64,000 bases of DNA, from contig NZ_MIGY01000003.1 in NCBI RefSeq assembly GCF_002940665.1, forward strand, positions 62,001-126,000, given 5' to 3'. This document shows positions 22,346 through 31,350 of this stretch, piece by piece. The notes under the pieces were generated by a model that saw only the letters and a program-made list of their open reading frames with translations, made no database searches and had not been told where the DNA came from. Each line of letters starts with the position of its first letter. Position 1 is the first letter of the stretch. The stretch comes from Xanthomonas arboricola (GTDB taxonomy: Bacteria; Pseudomonadota; Gammaproteobacteria; Xanthomonadales; Xanthomonadaceae). The position numbers were made by a program, and so were the translations under genes.

Positions 22346-22660
22346 GGCCTCGAAACTAACAATTTAGAACGCGCCTGCGCAAGTGGTGCGACGCACAAGG
22401 CGCTTGATACGCCACAGTTTCATGTGGTTGGTTCAGGTCGCAATAAGCCTGGGCGCGCTGAGACGGCGAATTGCGCCGCTGTCACATCTGTCATAAGGCG
22501 CGACCCGTTCAGACTCATGACACACGCTGACAAAAAACAAGCGCACGTAAATCTTTGTCTTTACTGACAAATATCAGATTGCAACGCGATCTGAAATTGT
22601 CACATTAACGCAACTTTCACGCCATAGCCTGCGCTCACTTTCTCAGGTCGCAAGGCACAC
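22346..22660. other. 315-bp regulatory region upstream of the phosphate porin
   Basis: No gene. This gap is markedly richer in A+T than the flanking genes and holds the porin promoter. It includes a tandem ctgtca pair (22479-22494), several further tgaca/tgtca steps between 22510 and 22605 and the small inverted repeat tttgtc-n6-gacaaa near 22555-22575. These are the sort of elements PhoB recognises, but no copy fits the 11-bp spacing perfectly. Confidence 0.55.
22479..22494 (+). promoter_or_regulatory. non-canonical Pho-box-like repeat
   Basis: ctgtcac-at-ctgtcat: two near-perfect copies of the PhoB half-site CTGTCAT, but with a 9-bp rather than the usual 11-bp repeat period. Lies 167 bp upstream of the porin start. 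The half-sites are strong, the spacing is wrong. Confidence 0.4.
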
Positions 22661-23911
22661 ATGAAACGTTCTCCCACCCTGCTTGGCTCCGCCCTGCTGC
22701 TGGCGCTGGCCGCACCCGCTGCGCACGCCGAAATCGCCATCGACGTGATCGGTGGTTCGGAGATGTCGCTCGAAGGCCTGGTCCAGGCCGATGGCAACTG
22801 GTTCCACAACGATGTGCAGGACCTCAATGGCCCGATCGGTGCCAACGGCGACAATTCCGAGTTCAGCATCCGGCGTGCCGAGCTGGTGCTCAAGGGCAAG
22901 GGCCCGGGCAATTTCGAATGGGTGGCCGGTTACGACCCCAGCGTGCTGAAGGAAGTCACCATCCGCGGCACCACTATCCGCAGCACCGGGCGTTTCCTCG
23001 ACAACAACATCAAGTACAAGTTCGCCGGCAACGCCAACAACTACCTGCAGGTCGGCCAGTTCAAGCAGCCCAACAGCCTGGAAGAGCTGTCCAGCACCAA
23101 GAACAACGACTTTGTCTCCAAGGCAGCAGTGACCAACACCTACGGCATCTCGCGCCGGCTGGGCGTGGCCTACGGCATGGGCGACAACAACTGGAGCATC
23201 ACCGCCAGTGCATTCGGCCGCGAACTGACCCGCAACCAGGCACACGGCAGCGGCTACGGCGCGCGCGGCACCTGGGCGCCGATCAACGAGAGCGGCAACG
23301 TGCTGCACGTCGGCCTGAGCTACCTGGGTTACGACACCGACGACGACACCCTGCGCCTGCGCGCGCGCCCGGACGCCGACCTGACCACGGTGCGCCTGAT
23401 CGACAGCGGCGCCATCACCAACGTGGACAGCGTGGGTGTGGCCGGAGCCGAGGCGATGTGGATCACCGGCCCGTTCAAGCTGCAGAGCGAATTCTTCCAG
23501 GAAAACGCCAAGCGCATCGGCAGCAACGCCCACGATTACAAGAGTGACGGCTGGTACGTCAGCGGCGTCTGGAACATCACCGGCGAGACCTGGGGCTACA
23601 AGGCCGGCGTGCCGACCACCCCGCTGCCGAACGCACCGGCCTCGGGGATGTGGCAGCTGGCGGTGCGCTACGACACCTTGGACCTCAACGACGGACATCT
23701 GGTCTCCAACGGCACCACGCCGTTCGTGGACGGCGTGCTGGGCGGCAAGATGGATGTATGGACGGTCGGTGCCAACTGGTACTGGCGCTCCAACTTCAAG
23801 CTCGCACTCGACTACGCCAAGGTGGAAAGCACCCGTTACAACAGCGCCACGCGTGGCTTGGTGGACGACAACCCGTCGATCATCGAGGCACGTGCGCAGT
23901 TCTATTGGTAA
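22661..23911 (+). CDS. phosphate-selective porin (OprO/OprP family)
   Basis: A 416-aa outer-membrane beta-barrel with a signal peptide ending AAHA (about residue 23). The Porin_O_P pattern is evident: an N-terminal LEGLVQADGNWFHND, FSIRRAELVLKGKGPG, the strand YLQVGQFKQPNSLEELSSTK (typical of OprP-like porins), and a C-terminal LVDDNPSIIEARAQFYW ending in an aromatic residue as outer-membrane proteins do. It takes phosphate or polyphosphate into the periplasm for PstS. It opens the phosphate locus and is probably induced by PhoB. Confidence 0.9.
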   Translation: MKRSPTLLGSALLLALAAPAAHAEIAIDVIGGSEMSLEGLVQADGNWFHNDVQDLNGPIGANGDNSEFSIRRAELVLKGKGPGNFEWVAGYDPSVLKEVTIRGTTIRSTGRFLDNNIKYKFAGNANNYLQVGQFKQPNSLEELSSTKNNDFVSKAAVTNTYGISRRLGVAYGMGDNNWSITASAFGRELTRNQAHGSGYGARGTWAPINESGNVLHVGLSYLGYDTDDDTLRLRARPDADLTTVRLIDSGAITNVDSVGVAGAEAMWITGPFKLQSEFFQENAKRIGSNAHDYKSDGWYVSGVWNITGETWGYKAGVPTTPLPNAPASGMWQLAVRYDTLDLNDGHLVSNGTTPFVDGVLGGKMDVWTVGANWYWRSNFKLALDYAKVESTRYNSATRGLVDDNPSIIEARAQFYW

Positions 23912-24006
23912 GTGCGCGGTGGAACCGGCCGCTGTGATGCGTTTTCTGTGAGCGCGCCACGGCGGCGACCATCCTGACCCGCCCCGGCAAAAGCGTCACC
24001 GCAACG

Positions 24007-24024
24007 CCGTCATCTGCATGTCAT
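24007..24024 (+). promoter_or_regulatory. candidate Pho box upstream of the first pstS
   Basis: ccgtcat-ctgc-atgtcat: two 7-bp half-sites resembling CTGTCAT (GTCAT identical in both) at the canonical 11-bp period, 86 bp before the GTG start. Consistent with PhoB activation. Confidence 0.65.
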
Positions 24025-24109
24025 CTCCCGGACACCGCGCGGTCATGCCCCTGCCCTGCAATGGCACGACCGCGGGACGTCCTCATCCCTTCGCTACAGG
24101 AGCTGTTCC

Positions 24110-25129
24110 GTGATCCACTCTTTGAAGACCCGTCTGGCCGTCGGCGTGCTCACCGCCTCGCTGGCCTTGTGCGCCCAGGCCGCCGATGTCACCGGCGCCG
24201 GTGCGTCGTTCATCTACCCGGTGATGTCCAAGTGGTCGGCAGACTACAACGCGGCCACCAAGAAGCAGGTCAACTATCAATCGATCGGTTCGGGCGGCGG
24301 CATTGCCCAGATCAAGGCAGCCAGCGTGGATTTCGGCTCGTCCGATGCACCGCTCAAGCCGGAAGAACTGGCCGCGGCCGGCCTGGCGCAATTCCCCTCG
24401 GTGATCGGCGGCGTGGTGCCGGTGGTCAACGTGCCCGGCGTGGCGGCAGGCGCGCTGAAGCTGGACGGCAAGACCCTGGGCGACATCTTCCTGGGCAAGG
24501 TCAGCACCTGGAACGACCCGGCAATCGCCGCGCTCAACCCGGGCGTGAAGCTGCCCGACGGCAAGATCACCGTGGTGCATCGCTCCGACGGTTCGGGCAC
24601 CAGCTTCAACTTCACCAACTACCTGTCCAAGGTCAACCCGGACTGGAAGGGCAAGGTCGGCGAAGGCACCGCGGTGCAGTGGCCGACCGGCATCGGCGGC
24701 AAGGGCAACGAGGGCGTGGCCGCGTACGTGAAGCAGATCAAGGGCGGCATCGGCTACGTCGAGCTGTCGTATGCGCTGCAGAACAAGATGGCCTACACCG
24801 CGATGAAGAACGCCGCCGGCAAGTTCGTACAGCCGTCCGACGAGACCTTCGCCGCCGCCGCCAACAGCGCCGACTGGGGCAGCAGCAAGGACTTCTACCT
24901 GGTGATGACCAATGCCTCCGGCGACAACGCCTGGCCGATCACCGCCACCAACTTCATCCTGGTGCAGAAGAAACCGAAGAACCCGGCCGGCCTCAAGAAC
25001 ACGCTGGAGTTCTTCCGCTGGGTCTATAGCAAGGGCGATGCGCAGGCCAAGCAGCTGGACTACGTGCCGCTGCCGGACAGCCTGGTGACCCAGATCGAAG
25101 GCTACTGGGCCAAGAACCTGCCCAAGTAA
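24110..25129 (+). CDS. pstS: phosphate ABC transporter substrate-binding protein PstS (periplasmic)
   Basis: Binds orthophosphate in the periplasm for the PstCAB importer. The 339-aa product starts at a GTG with AGGAG about eight bases upstream and has a cleavable signal peptide ending CAQA (no lipobox). Phosphate-binding segments are intact: GAGASFIYP, SGGGIAQIKAASVDFGSSD, and HRSDGSGTSFNF. Close to the second PstS, from which it differs mainly in the N terminus and in being unlipidated. A strong terminator follows, so it is likely made as its own transcript in excess over the permease. Confidence 0.94.
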   Translation: MIHSLKTRLAVGVLTASLALCAQAADVTGAGASFIYPVMSKWSADYNAATKKQVNYQSIGSGGGIAQIKAASVDFGSSDAPLKPEELAAAGLAQFPSVIGGVVPVVNVPGVAAGALKLDGKTLGDIFLGKVSTWNDPAIAALNPGVKLPDGKITVVHRSDGSGTSFNFTNYLSKVNPDWKGKVGEGTAVQWPTGIGGKGNEGVAAYVKQIKGGIGYVELSYALQNKMAYTAMKNAAGKFVQPSDETFAAAANSADWGSSKDFYLVMTNASGDNAWPITATNFILVQKKPKNPAGLKNTLEFFRWVYSKGDAQAKQLDYVPLPDSLVTQIEGYWAKNLPK

Positions 25130-25183
25130 CGCCAGCCACAGCGACAGGAACGACGCCGTCTCTCTCCCCGGCGTCGGCACCGG

Positions 25184-25214
25184 GACGCGGCCCCCAAGGG
25201 GTCGCGTCTTTTTT
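25184..25214 (+). terminator. Rho-independent terminator after the first pstS
   Basis: Stem gacgcggcccc/ggggtcgcgtc with a tiny loop, followed by a run of six Ts. About 55 bp after the pstS stop; it separates the first pstS from the second pstS-pstCAB-phoU unit. Confidence 0.92.
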
Positions 25215-25236
25215 GTGATGCCTTCTCCAAAAGGCA

Positions 25237-25254
25237 CTGTCATGCACGTGTAAC
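25237..25254 (+). promoter_or_regulatory. candidate Pho box upstream of the second pstS
   Basis: ctgtcat-gcac-gtgtaac: a perfect first half-site and a weaker second half-site (tgt-a matches) at the canonical 11-bp period, 63 bp before the ATG. The first half-site is the best single match to the PhoB consensus in the window. Confidence 0.7.
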
Positions 25255-25316
25255 AAAAACATCATTTCATAGCGTGGTCTGCCGGGTCCCCCGGCCAACC
25301 CAGCCTCGGAGCTTCC

Positions 25317-26408
25317 ATGAAACTGCAGTCGGCCAGCCTGACCGCCCTGTCTCTCACCATCGCCCTCGCCCTGGCCGCCTGCTCGCCCGGCAAGGATGCG
25401 CAGTCCGGCGACACCGCCAAGGGTGCCACCGCCGCAGGTGCCACCGCTGGCGACAGCAAGAGCGCCGAGATCTCCGGCGCCGGTGCGTCCTTCATTTATC
25501 CGCTGGTCTCCAAGTGGTCGGCCGACTACAACGCCGCCACCGGCAACAAGGTGAACTACCAGTCGATCGGCTCCGGCGGCGGTATCGCGCAGATCAAGGC
25601 CGGCACGGTGGACTTCGGTTCGACCGACAAGCCGCTGGACAGCGCCGAACTGCAGCAGGCCGGCCTGGGCCAGTTCCCGTCGGCGATCGGCGGCGTGGTG
25701 CCGGTGGTGAACCTGGAAGGCATCGCACCGGGCAAGCTGCGCCTGACCGGCGCGCTGCTGGGCGACATCTTCCTGGGCAAGGTCACGATGTGGAACGACG
25801 CGGCGATCGTCGCGGCCAATCCGGGCGTGACGCTACCGGCGACCAAGATCAACCTGGTGCATCGCTCCGACGGTTCGGGCACCACCTTCAACTTCTCCAA
25901 CTACCTGTCCAAGGTCAGCCCGGAGTGGAAGAGCAAGGTCGGTGAAGGCACCTCGGTGCAGTGGCCGGGTGGCGTCGGCGGCAAGGGCAATGAAGGCGTG
26001 GCCTCCTACGTGCAGCAGATCAAGGGTTCGATCGGTTATGTCGAACTGGCCTACGCACTGCAGAACAAGATGCCGTACGCCTCGCTGCAGAATGCGGCCG
26101 GCCAGTGGGTGGAGCCGAATGCGGAAAGCTTCGCCGCCGCTGCCGCCAGCGCCGACTGGGCCAACGCCAAGGATTTCAACCTGGTGATCACCAACGCCCC
26201 AGGCGAGAAGGCCTGGCCGATCACCGCGACCAACTTCATGCTGATGCACAAGCAGCCCAAGGATGCGGCGCGCAGCAAGGCGACGCTGGACTTCTTCAAG
26301 TGGGCGCTGGACAACGGCCAGGCCCAGGCCAGCGGACTGCATTACGTGCCGCTGCCGCCGGAACTGGTCAAGCAGATCCAGGCCTACTGGGCCAGCGAGT
26401 TCAAGTGA
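25317..26408 (+). CDS. pstS: phosphate-binding lipoprotein, second PstS paralogue
   Basis: A 363-aa PstS with a lipoprotein signal (LALAACSPGK; acylated Cys at residue 22) and a Gly/Ala/Thr-rich linker (about 25-50) before the binding domain. The ligand segments match the first PstS: GAGASFIYP, SGGGIAQIKAGTVDFGSTD and HRSDGSGTTFNF. Lipidation would tether it to the membrane near PstCA. It is the first gene of the unit continuing with pstC after 112 bp. Two PstS forms side by side suggest division into a free and an anchored pool. Confidence 0.92.
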   Translation: MKLQSASLTALSLTIALALAACSPGKDAQSGDTAKGATAAGATAGDSKSAEISGAGASFIYPLVSKWSADYNAATGNKVNYQSIGSGGGIAQIKAGTVDFGSTDKPLDSAELQQAGLGQFPSAIGGVVPVVNLEGIAPGKLRLTGALLGDIFLGKVTMWNDAAIVAANPGVTLPATKINLVHRSDGSGTTFNFSNYLSKVSPEWKSKVGEGTSVQWPGGVGGKGNEGVASYVQQIKGSIGYVELAYALQNKMPYASLQNAAGQWVEPNAESFAAAAASADWANAKDFNLVITNAPGEKAWPITATNFMLMHKQPKDAARSKATLDFFKWALDNGQAQASGLHYVPLPPELVKQIQAYWASEFK

Positions 26409-26520
26409 TGCCCTGCACCCGCTGTCATGGCGGGCTGCGCTGCGGTGAGGTGCCTGCGGGCGCCTCGCCGTTCCTGCTGTCTCACGCTCCCGCCAGTGCG
26501 CGGGTGACGAGTCCAATCCA

Positions 26521-27495
26521 ATGAATGCCACCGCCATTCCCGAAGCGATGACCGCCCCGCGCGGCCGCGACCTGCGCGATGCACGTGCCGATCGCCTGTT
26601 CAAGCTTGCGCTGGCCGCCACGGTCGTCTTCGTCCTGTTGGCGCTCGGCAGCGCCGCGCTGTCGATGCTGTGGGGCGGGCGCCATGCCTTGCAGATGCAG
26701 GGCCTGAGCTTTTTCTATTCCGCCGACTGGAATCCGGTGGAAAACAAATACGGCGCGCTGGCGCCGATCTACGGCACCCTGGTCACCGCATTGATTGCGA
26801 TGGTGATCGCGGTGCCGGTGAGTTTCGGTATCGCGTTTTTCCTCACCGAGGTGGCGCCGCGCTGGTTGCGCGGCCCGGTCGGCACCGCCATCGAACTGCT
26901 GGCCGGCATCCCGTCGATCATCTACGGCATGTGGGGCCTGTTCGTGCTGGTGCCGGTGATGACCGAGCACGTGACGCCGTGGCTCAACGATCACCTGGGC
27001 ACGCTGCCGCTGATCGGCCCGTTGTTCCAGGGCCCGCCGTTGGGAATCGGGTTGCTGACCGCCGGCTTCGTGCTGGCGATCATGGTGATTCCGTTCATCT
27101 CCTCGGTGATGCGCGAAGTATTCCTGACCGTGCCGACGCGCCTGAAGGAATCGGCGTACGCGCTGGGGTCCACCAAATGGGAAGTCAGCTGGGACATCGT
27201 GCTGCCCTACACCCGCTCCGCGGTGATCGGCGGCGTGTTCCTGGGCCTGGGCCGTGCGCTGGGCGAAACCATGGCGGTGGCGTTCGTGGTCGGCAACACG
27301 GTGCGGCTGTCGCCGTCGCTGCTGGAGCCCGGCACCACCATCGCCGCGTTGATCGCCAACGACTTCGGCGAGGCCACCGAAACCTATCGCTCGGCATTGC
27401 TGCTGCTGGGCTTCGTGTTGTTCATCGTGACCTTCATCGTGCTGGCGATTGCGCGCTTCATGCTGATGCAGCTGTCGCGTCGGGAGGGCAACTGA
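26521..27495 (+). CDS. pstC: phosphate ABC transporter permease PstC
   Basis: Inner-membrane subunit of the PstSCAB importer, 324 aa. Six or so membrane segments follow a charged N-terminal region; the first is at about residues 30-55 (ALAATVVFVLLALGSAALSM). The binding-protein-dependent transport signature with ESAYALGSTKWEV and the GLGRALGETMAVAFVVGN loop that contacts PstB is near residue 245. Its stop overlaps the start of pstA by one base (TGATG), so expression is coupled. Confidence 0.94.
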   Translation: MNATAIPEAMTAPRGRDLRDARADRLFKLALAATVVFVLLALGSAALSMLWGGRHALQMQGLSFFYSADWNPVENKYGALAPIYGTLVTALIAMVIAVPVSFGIAFFLTEVAPRWLRGPVGTAIELLAGIPSIIYGMWGLFVLVPVMTEHVTPWLNDHLGTLPLIGPLFQGPPLGIGLLTAGFVLAIMVIPFISSVMREVFLTVPTRLKESAYALGSTKWEVSWDIVLPYTRSAVIGGVFLGLGRALGETMAVAFVVGNTVRLSPSLLEPGTTIAALIANDFGEATETYRSALLLLGFVLFIVTFIVLAIARFMLMQLSRREGN

Positions 27496-28358
27496 TGTCC
27501 TCGGTCTCGCAATCGCTGTACAACCGCCGCCGCGTGACCAACGCGATCGCACTGCTGCTCTCGTGCGTTACCGCGCTGTTCGGTCTGTTCTTCCTGGCCT
27601 GGATCCTGTGGACCTTGTTGTCCAAGGGCGTGCCGGGCATCGACATCAACCTGTTTACCAAGATGACACCGCCGCCGATGCAGGAAGGCGGCCTGCTCAA
27701 TGCCTTCTTCGGCAGTGCGGTGATGTGCGGCCTGGCGCTGGCGATCGGCACGCCACTGGGCATTGCCGCCGGCACCTGGCTGGCCGAATACGGCAATGCA
27801 CGCAAGGCCGGGGTGGTAGTGCGCTTCGTCAACGACATCTTGTTGTCGGCACCGTCGATCGTGCTGGGGTTGTTCGTCTACACGCTGTACGTGATGCAGA
27901 CCGGCGGGCGCTTCTCCGCGTTTGCCGGCGCGCTGTCGCTGGCCTTCATCGTGCTGCCGGTCGTGGTGCGCACTACCGACGAGATGCTGCGCCTGGTGCC
28001 GGCGCAGATGCGCGAAGCGGCGTTGTCGCTCGGCATCCCGCAGTGGAAGGTCACCGTGCAGGTGCTGTATCGCGCCGCCTCGGCCGGCATCCTCACCGGC
28101 ATCCTGCTGGCGCTGGCCCGCATCAGCGGCGAGACTGCGCCGTTGCTGTTCACCGCCTTCGGCAATCAGTACTGGAACAGCAATGTGTTCCAGCCGATGG
28201 CCAGCGTGCCGGTGGTCATGAATCAGTTCGCCGGCAGCCCGTACGACACCTGGCAGACCCTGGCCTGGTCCGGCGCGCTGGTGCTGACCATGTTCGTGCT
28301 GCTGGTGAGCCTGGGCGCGCGCGCCCTGCTATTGCGCAACAAGATTTCCAATGACTGA
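27495..28358 (+). CDS. pstA: phosphate ABC transporter permease PstA
   Basis: Second membrane subunit of the importer, 287 aa, with hydrophobic segments beginning at about residues 16-40 ([20 protein letters not shown]). The EAA-type loop [13 protein letters not shown] and the [20 protein letters not shown] segment are typical of PstA. The ATG sits inside the pstC stop (TGATG). The final codons overlap an alternative upstream start of pstB. Confidence 0.94.
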   Translation: MSSVSQSLYNRRRVTNAIALLLSCVTALFGLFFLAWILWTLLSKGVPGIDINLFTKMTPPPMQEGGLLNAFFGSAVMCGLALAIGTPLGIAAGTWLAEYGNARKAGVVVRFVNDILLSAPSIVLGLFVYTLYVMQTGGRFSAFAGALSLAFIVLPVVVRTTDEMLRLVPAQMREAALSLGIPQWKVTVQVLYRAASAGILTGILLALARISGETAPLLFTAFGNQYWNSNVFQPMASVPVVMNQFAGSPYDTWQTLAWSGALVLTMFVLLVSLGARALLLRNKISND

Positions 28359-28380
28359 CCTCTCCCTCCGGACACCCGAC

Positions 28381-29211
28381 ATGAACGATCTCCAAAACGC
28401 CATGCCGATGCATCGCATCGCCGTTCCGGCCGCCAAGGGAGCACCGGCCGCGCAGGCGCCGGTGAAAGTGGCCGCACGCAATCTGGACTTCTATTACGAC
28501 AAATACCACGCGCTCAAGGGCATCAACATCGAGATTCCGGAAAAGCGCGTCACCGCGCTGATCGGGCCGTCGGGTTGCGGCAAGTCGACCCTGCTGCGCA
28601 TCTTCAACCGCATCTATGCGCTGTATCCGAAGATGGAAGCGCGCGGCGAAGTGCTGCTGGACAACGAAAACATCCTGTCGCCGAAGTACCCGATGAACCG
28701 GCTGCGCAGCAAAGTCGGCATGGTGTTCCAGAAGCCGGTGCCGTTTCCGATGACGATCTTCGAAAACGTCGCCTACGGCATCCGCCATCACGAGAAACTG
28801 TCCAAGGCCGACATGCAGAACCGTGTCGAGCAGGCGCTGCGCCAGGGCGCGCTGTGGGACGAGGTCAAGGACAAGCTGGGGCAAAGCGCGCTGGGCCTGT
28901 CCGGCGGCCAGCAGCAGCGGCTGTGCATTGCACGCGCAGTGGCGCTACGCCCGGACGTGTTGCTGCTGGACGAGCCGACCTCGGCGCTGGATCCGATTTC
29001 CACCAGCCGTATCGAGCAACTGGTGGAAGAGCTCAAGCGCGAATACACCATCGTCATCGTGACCCACAACATGCAGCAGGCCGCGCGCGTGTCCGACTAC
29101 ACCGCCTTCATGTATCTGGGCGACCTGATTGAACACGACCGCACCGAAACGATTTTTTCCCAGCCGTCCAAGCAGCAGACCGAGGACTACATCACCGGTC
29201 GTTTCGGTTGA
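28381..29211 (+). CDS. pstB: phosphate ABC transporter ATPase PstB
   Basis: Energises phosphate import. The 276-aa product has Walker [11 protein letters not shown]-loop [13 protein letters not shown], signature [14 protein letters not shown], Walker [14 protein letters not shown] and the H-loop [24 protein letters not shown] is the PstB-typical A-loop region. I chose the ATG at 28381 ([12 protein letters not shown]), which matches the expected N terminus; an ATG at 28351 would add ten residues and overlap pstA by 8 bp. Confidence 0.94.
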   Translation: MNDLQNAMPMHRIAVPAAKGAPAAQAPVKVAARNLDFYYDKYHALKGINIEIPEKRVTALIGPSGCGKSTLLRIFNRIYALYPKMEARGEVLLDNENILSPKYPMNRLRSKVGMVFQKPVPFPMTIFENVAYGIRHHEKLSKADMQNRVEQALRQGALWDEVKDKLGQSALGLSGGQQQRLCIARAVALRPDVLLLDEPTSALDPISTSRIEQLVEELKREYTIVIVTHNMQQAARVSDYTAFMYLGDLIEHDRTETIFSQPSKQQTEDYITGRFG

Positions 29212-29339
29212 TGCAAGGCGGGCCGCCGCAGCGCTGCAGTCAAACGACCCCGCCACACCCTGCCCCGACCGGCATCCACGCTGCATGCGATGTTGCCGGC
29301 AGCGGCGGACATCCACCACCGCCACGAATCGAGATTACG

Positions 29340-30050
29340 ATGAACCAGCACCTCAACGACCATATCGTCAAAAGCTACGACGAGGAGCAGCACCGTCTTG
29401 TCGCCGAAATCGTGCGCATGGGCGACACGGCGGTGGCGCAGCTGGAAGCCGCACTGGATGTGGTGGAGCGTCGTGACGACAACGCCGCACATCGCATCGT
29501 GGTCAACGACGAAGCGATCGACGCGCTGGAGCATGCGATCAGCCACGACGTGATGCGCCTGGCATTGCGTGGCCCGATGGCGCGCGACCTGCGCGAGATC
29601 CTGGCCGGCCTGCGCATTCCGGCCGATATCGAACGCATCGGCGATTACGCGGCAAATGTCGCCAAGCGCTCGATCGCGCTCAATTCCGCACCGCCGCTGC
29701 CGCAGACAGTGGGCCTGCGTGCGCTCGGCCAGATGGCCGCCGATGCCGTGCGCGAAGCGGTGCAGGCGTACCGCAACAAGGATGCCGATGCGGCCATCCG
29801 CGTACGCGACGAAGATGCACGCCTGGATGCGCAATACACCGCGCTGTTTCGCGAGTTGCTGACCTACATGATGGAGGACCCGCGCAATATCACCCCGTGC
29901 ACGCATCTGCTGTTCATGGCCAAGAATCTGGAGCGCATCGGCGACCACGCCACCAACATCGCCGAGAATGTGTGGTTTCTGGTCCACGGCGAGCAGCCGC
30001 TGCCGCCACGTCTGAAGCGCGACGACACCAGCACGACCGGCGTCATCTGA
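29340..30050 (+). CDS. phoU: phosphate signalling protein PhoU
   Basis: A 236-aa all-helical cytoplasmic regulator that links the Pst transporter to the PhoR/PhoB system and restrains phosphate uptake (family knowledge). It has two PhoU repeats, each with the metal-binding E/DxxxD pattern: RIPADIERIGDYAANVAKR near residue 95 and KNLERIGDHATNIAENV near residue 200. The ATG at 29340 begins the conserved HIVKSYDEEQHRLVAEIVRM region. It lies 128 bp after pstB; phoB and phoR are not in this window. Confidence 0.94.
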   Translation: MNQHLNDHIVKSYDEEQHRLVAEIVRMGDTAVAQLEAALDVVERRDDNAAHRIVVNDEAIDALEHAISHDVMRLALRGPMARDLREILAGLRIPADIERIGDYAANVAKRSIALNSAPPLPQTVGLRALGQMAADAVREAVQAYRNKDADAAIRVRDEDARLDAQYTALFRELLTYMMEDPRNITPCTHLLFMAKNLERIGDHATNIAENVWFLVHGEQPLPPRLKRDDTSTTGVI

Positions 30051-30171
30051 TTGCAGCGGATGCCGGCGACATCCGCCGGCACAGGCGCAGCGCCTTATTT
30101 CATTACGTATTCAGCTCCAAATGCCTACGGTGAGCTTGCACAGGCTGTTCCTGTGACGCAGGAGTAGGCAG

Positions 30172-30570
30172 ATGAAACGTATCATCGGATCCCTCATGGT
30201 TGTGTCGCTGCTGACGTCCGGTGCAGCGTTCGCTGCGCCGCAACAGCACGATGATCGCGACCGCAGCGCGCAGCACGACGACGACCGTGGTCCGGAGCGT
30301 CGCGACGATCACCGCAACGACAGACACGACGACCGGCGCGACGACCGCCGCAGCGCGCATAACGACGATCACCGCAACGATCGTCGAGGCCCGCCCTACC
30401 GACGTGGCGAGCGTCTGGCACCGGACCATCGCGGCACGCGGGTGGCCGACTACCGCAAGCATCACTTGAACACGCCGCAGCGCGGACACGAGTGGCGCCG
30501 CGTGGACAACAACTACGTGTTGATTGCAGTGGCCACCGGGCTGATCGCCAGTGTGGTCGCTGCCCGCTGA
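30172..30570 (+). CDS. RcnB-like exported protein rich in Asp, Arg and His
   Basis: A 132-aa protein with a signal peptide (SLMVVSLLTSGAAFA, cleavage near residue 22), then about 50 residues almost entirely Asp/Arg/His/Asn in imperfect repeats (HDDRRDDRRS, DDHRNDRR), then an RcnB-type C-terminal block (PPYRRGERLAPDHRG, then YRKHHLNTPQRGHEWRRVDN and a hydrophobic end). RcnB is a periplasmic protein affecting Ni/Co homeostasis, so metal binding is plausible but unproven. Monocistronic, with its own terminator. Confidence 0.8.
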   Translation: MKRIIGSLMVVSLLTSGAAFAAPQQHDDRDRSAQHDDDRGPERRDDHRNDRHDDRRDDRRSAHNDDHRNDRRGPPYRRGERLAPDHRGTRVADYRKHHLNTPQRGHEWRRVDNNYVLIAVATGLIASVVAAR

Positions 30571-30596
30571 CGCCGGCGGTTCAGCAGAGTTCCTGA

Positions 30597-30626
30597 GCCC
30601 GATCCGTGGCGACACGGGTCGGGCTT
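30597..30626 (+). terminator. Rho-independent terminator after the RcnB-like gene
   Basis: Stem gcccgatccgtg/cacgggtcgggc (one G-U pair) with a 4-nt loop, followed by five Ts. Confidence 0.9.
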
Positions 30627-30708
30627 TTTGGTTGCCGGATCGCCGCTCAGTAGACGTGGGCAAGCCGCCAGCTGCCAAGATCGGGCCAGCCGTGCGACCT
30701 GCTAGGCT

Positions 30709-31350
30709 ATGCCGATGAACGAACCGGTCGACCTGCAGCCCGCCCCCTCCTTCCTGCCCATGTCGCGGCGTTTCCGCGGCTATCTGCCCGTGGTGGTGGA
30801 TGTGGAAACGGGAGGATTCGACTGGAACAAGCACGCCTTGCTGGAAATTGCCTGCGTGCCGATCGAAATGGATGCCGACGGACGGTTCTTCCCCGGCGAC
30901 ACCGCCAGCGCCCATCTGGTGCCGGCGCCGGGGCTGGAGATCGATCCGAAGTCGCTGGAGATCACCGGCATCGTGCTTGACCACCCATTCCGCTTTGCCA
31001 AGCAGGAAAAGGACGCGCTGGACCACGTGTTCGCACCGGTGCGTGCGGCAGTGAAAAAGTACGGCTGCCAGCGCGCGATCCTGGTCGGTCACAATGCGCA
31101 CTTCGATCTGAATTTTCTCAATGCTGCCGTTGCGCGTGTGGGCCACAAGCGCAATCCGTTCCATCCGTTCAGCGTGTTCGACACCGTGACCCTGGCCGGT
31201 GTGGCGTATGGGCAGACCGTGCTGGCGCGCGCGGCACAAGCCGCGGGCCTGGAATGGAACGCCGCCGATGCGCATAGCGCGGTCTACGACACCGAGCAGA
31301 CCGCGCGGCTGTTCTGCACGATCGCCAATGCCTGGCCGGGGCCTGTTTGA
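30709..31350 (+). CDS. rnt: ribonuclease T
   Basis: 3'-5' exoribonuclease that trims the CCA end of tRNAs and matures small stable RNAs (family knowledge). The 213-aa DEDDh domain shows [20 protein letters not shown] with the first Asp and Glu, [15 protein letters not shown] with the middle Asp, and [16 protein letters not shown] with the terminal His and Asp. The length is typical (about 205-215 aa). An ATG at 30715 is an alternative start. A repeat arm begins right at its stop codon. Confidence 0.93.
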   Translation: MPMNEPVDLQPAPSFLPMSRRFRGYLPVVVDVETGGFDWNKHALLEIACVPIEMDADGRFFPGDTASAHLVPAPGLEIDPKSLEITGIVLDHPFRFAKQEKDALDHVFAPVRAAVKKYGCQRAILVGHNAHFDLNFLNAAVARVGHKRNPFHPFSVFDTVTLAGVAYGQTVLARAAQAAGLEWNAADAHSAVYDTEQTARLFCTIANAWPGPV

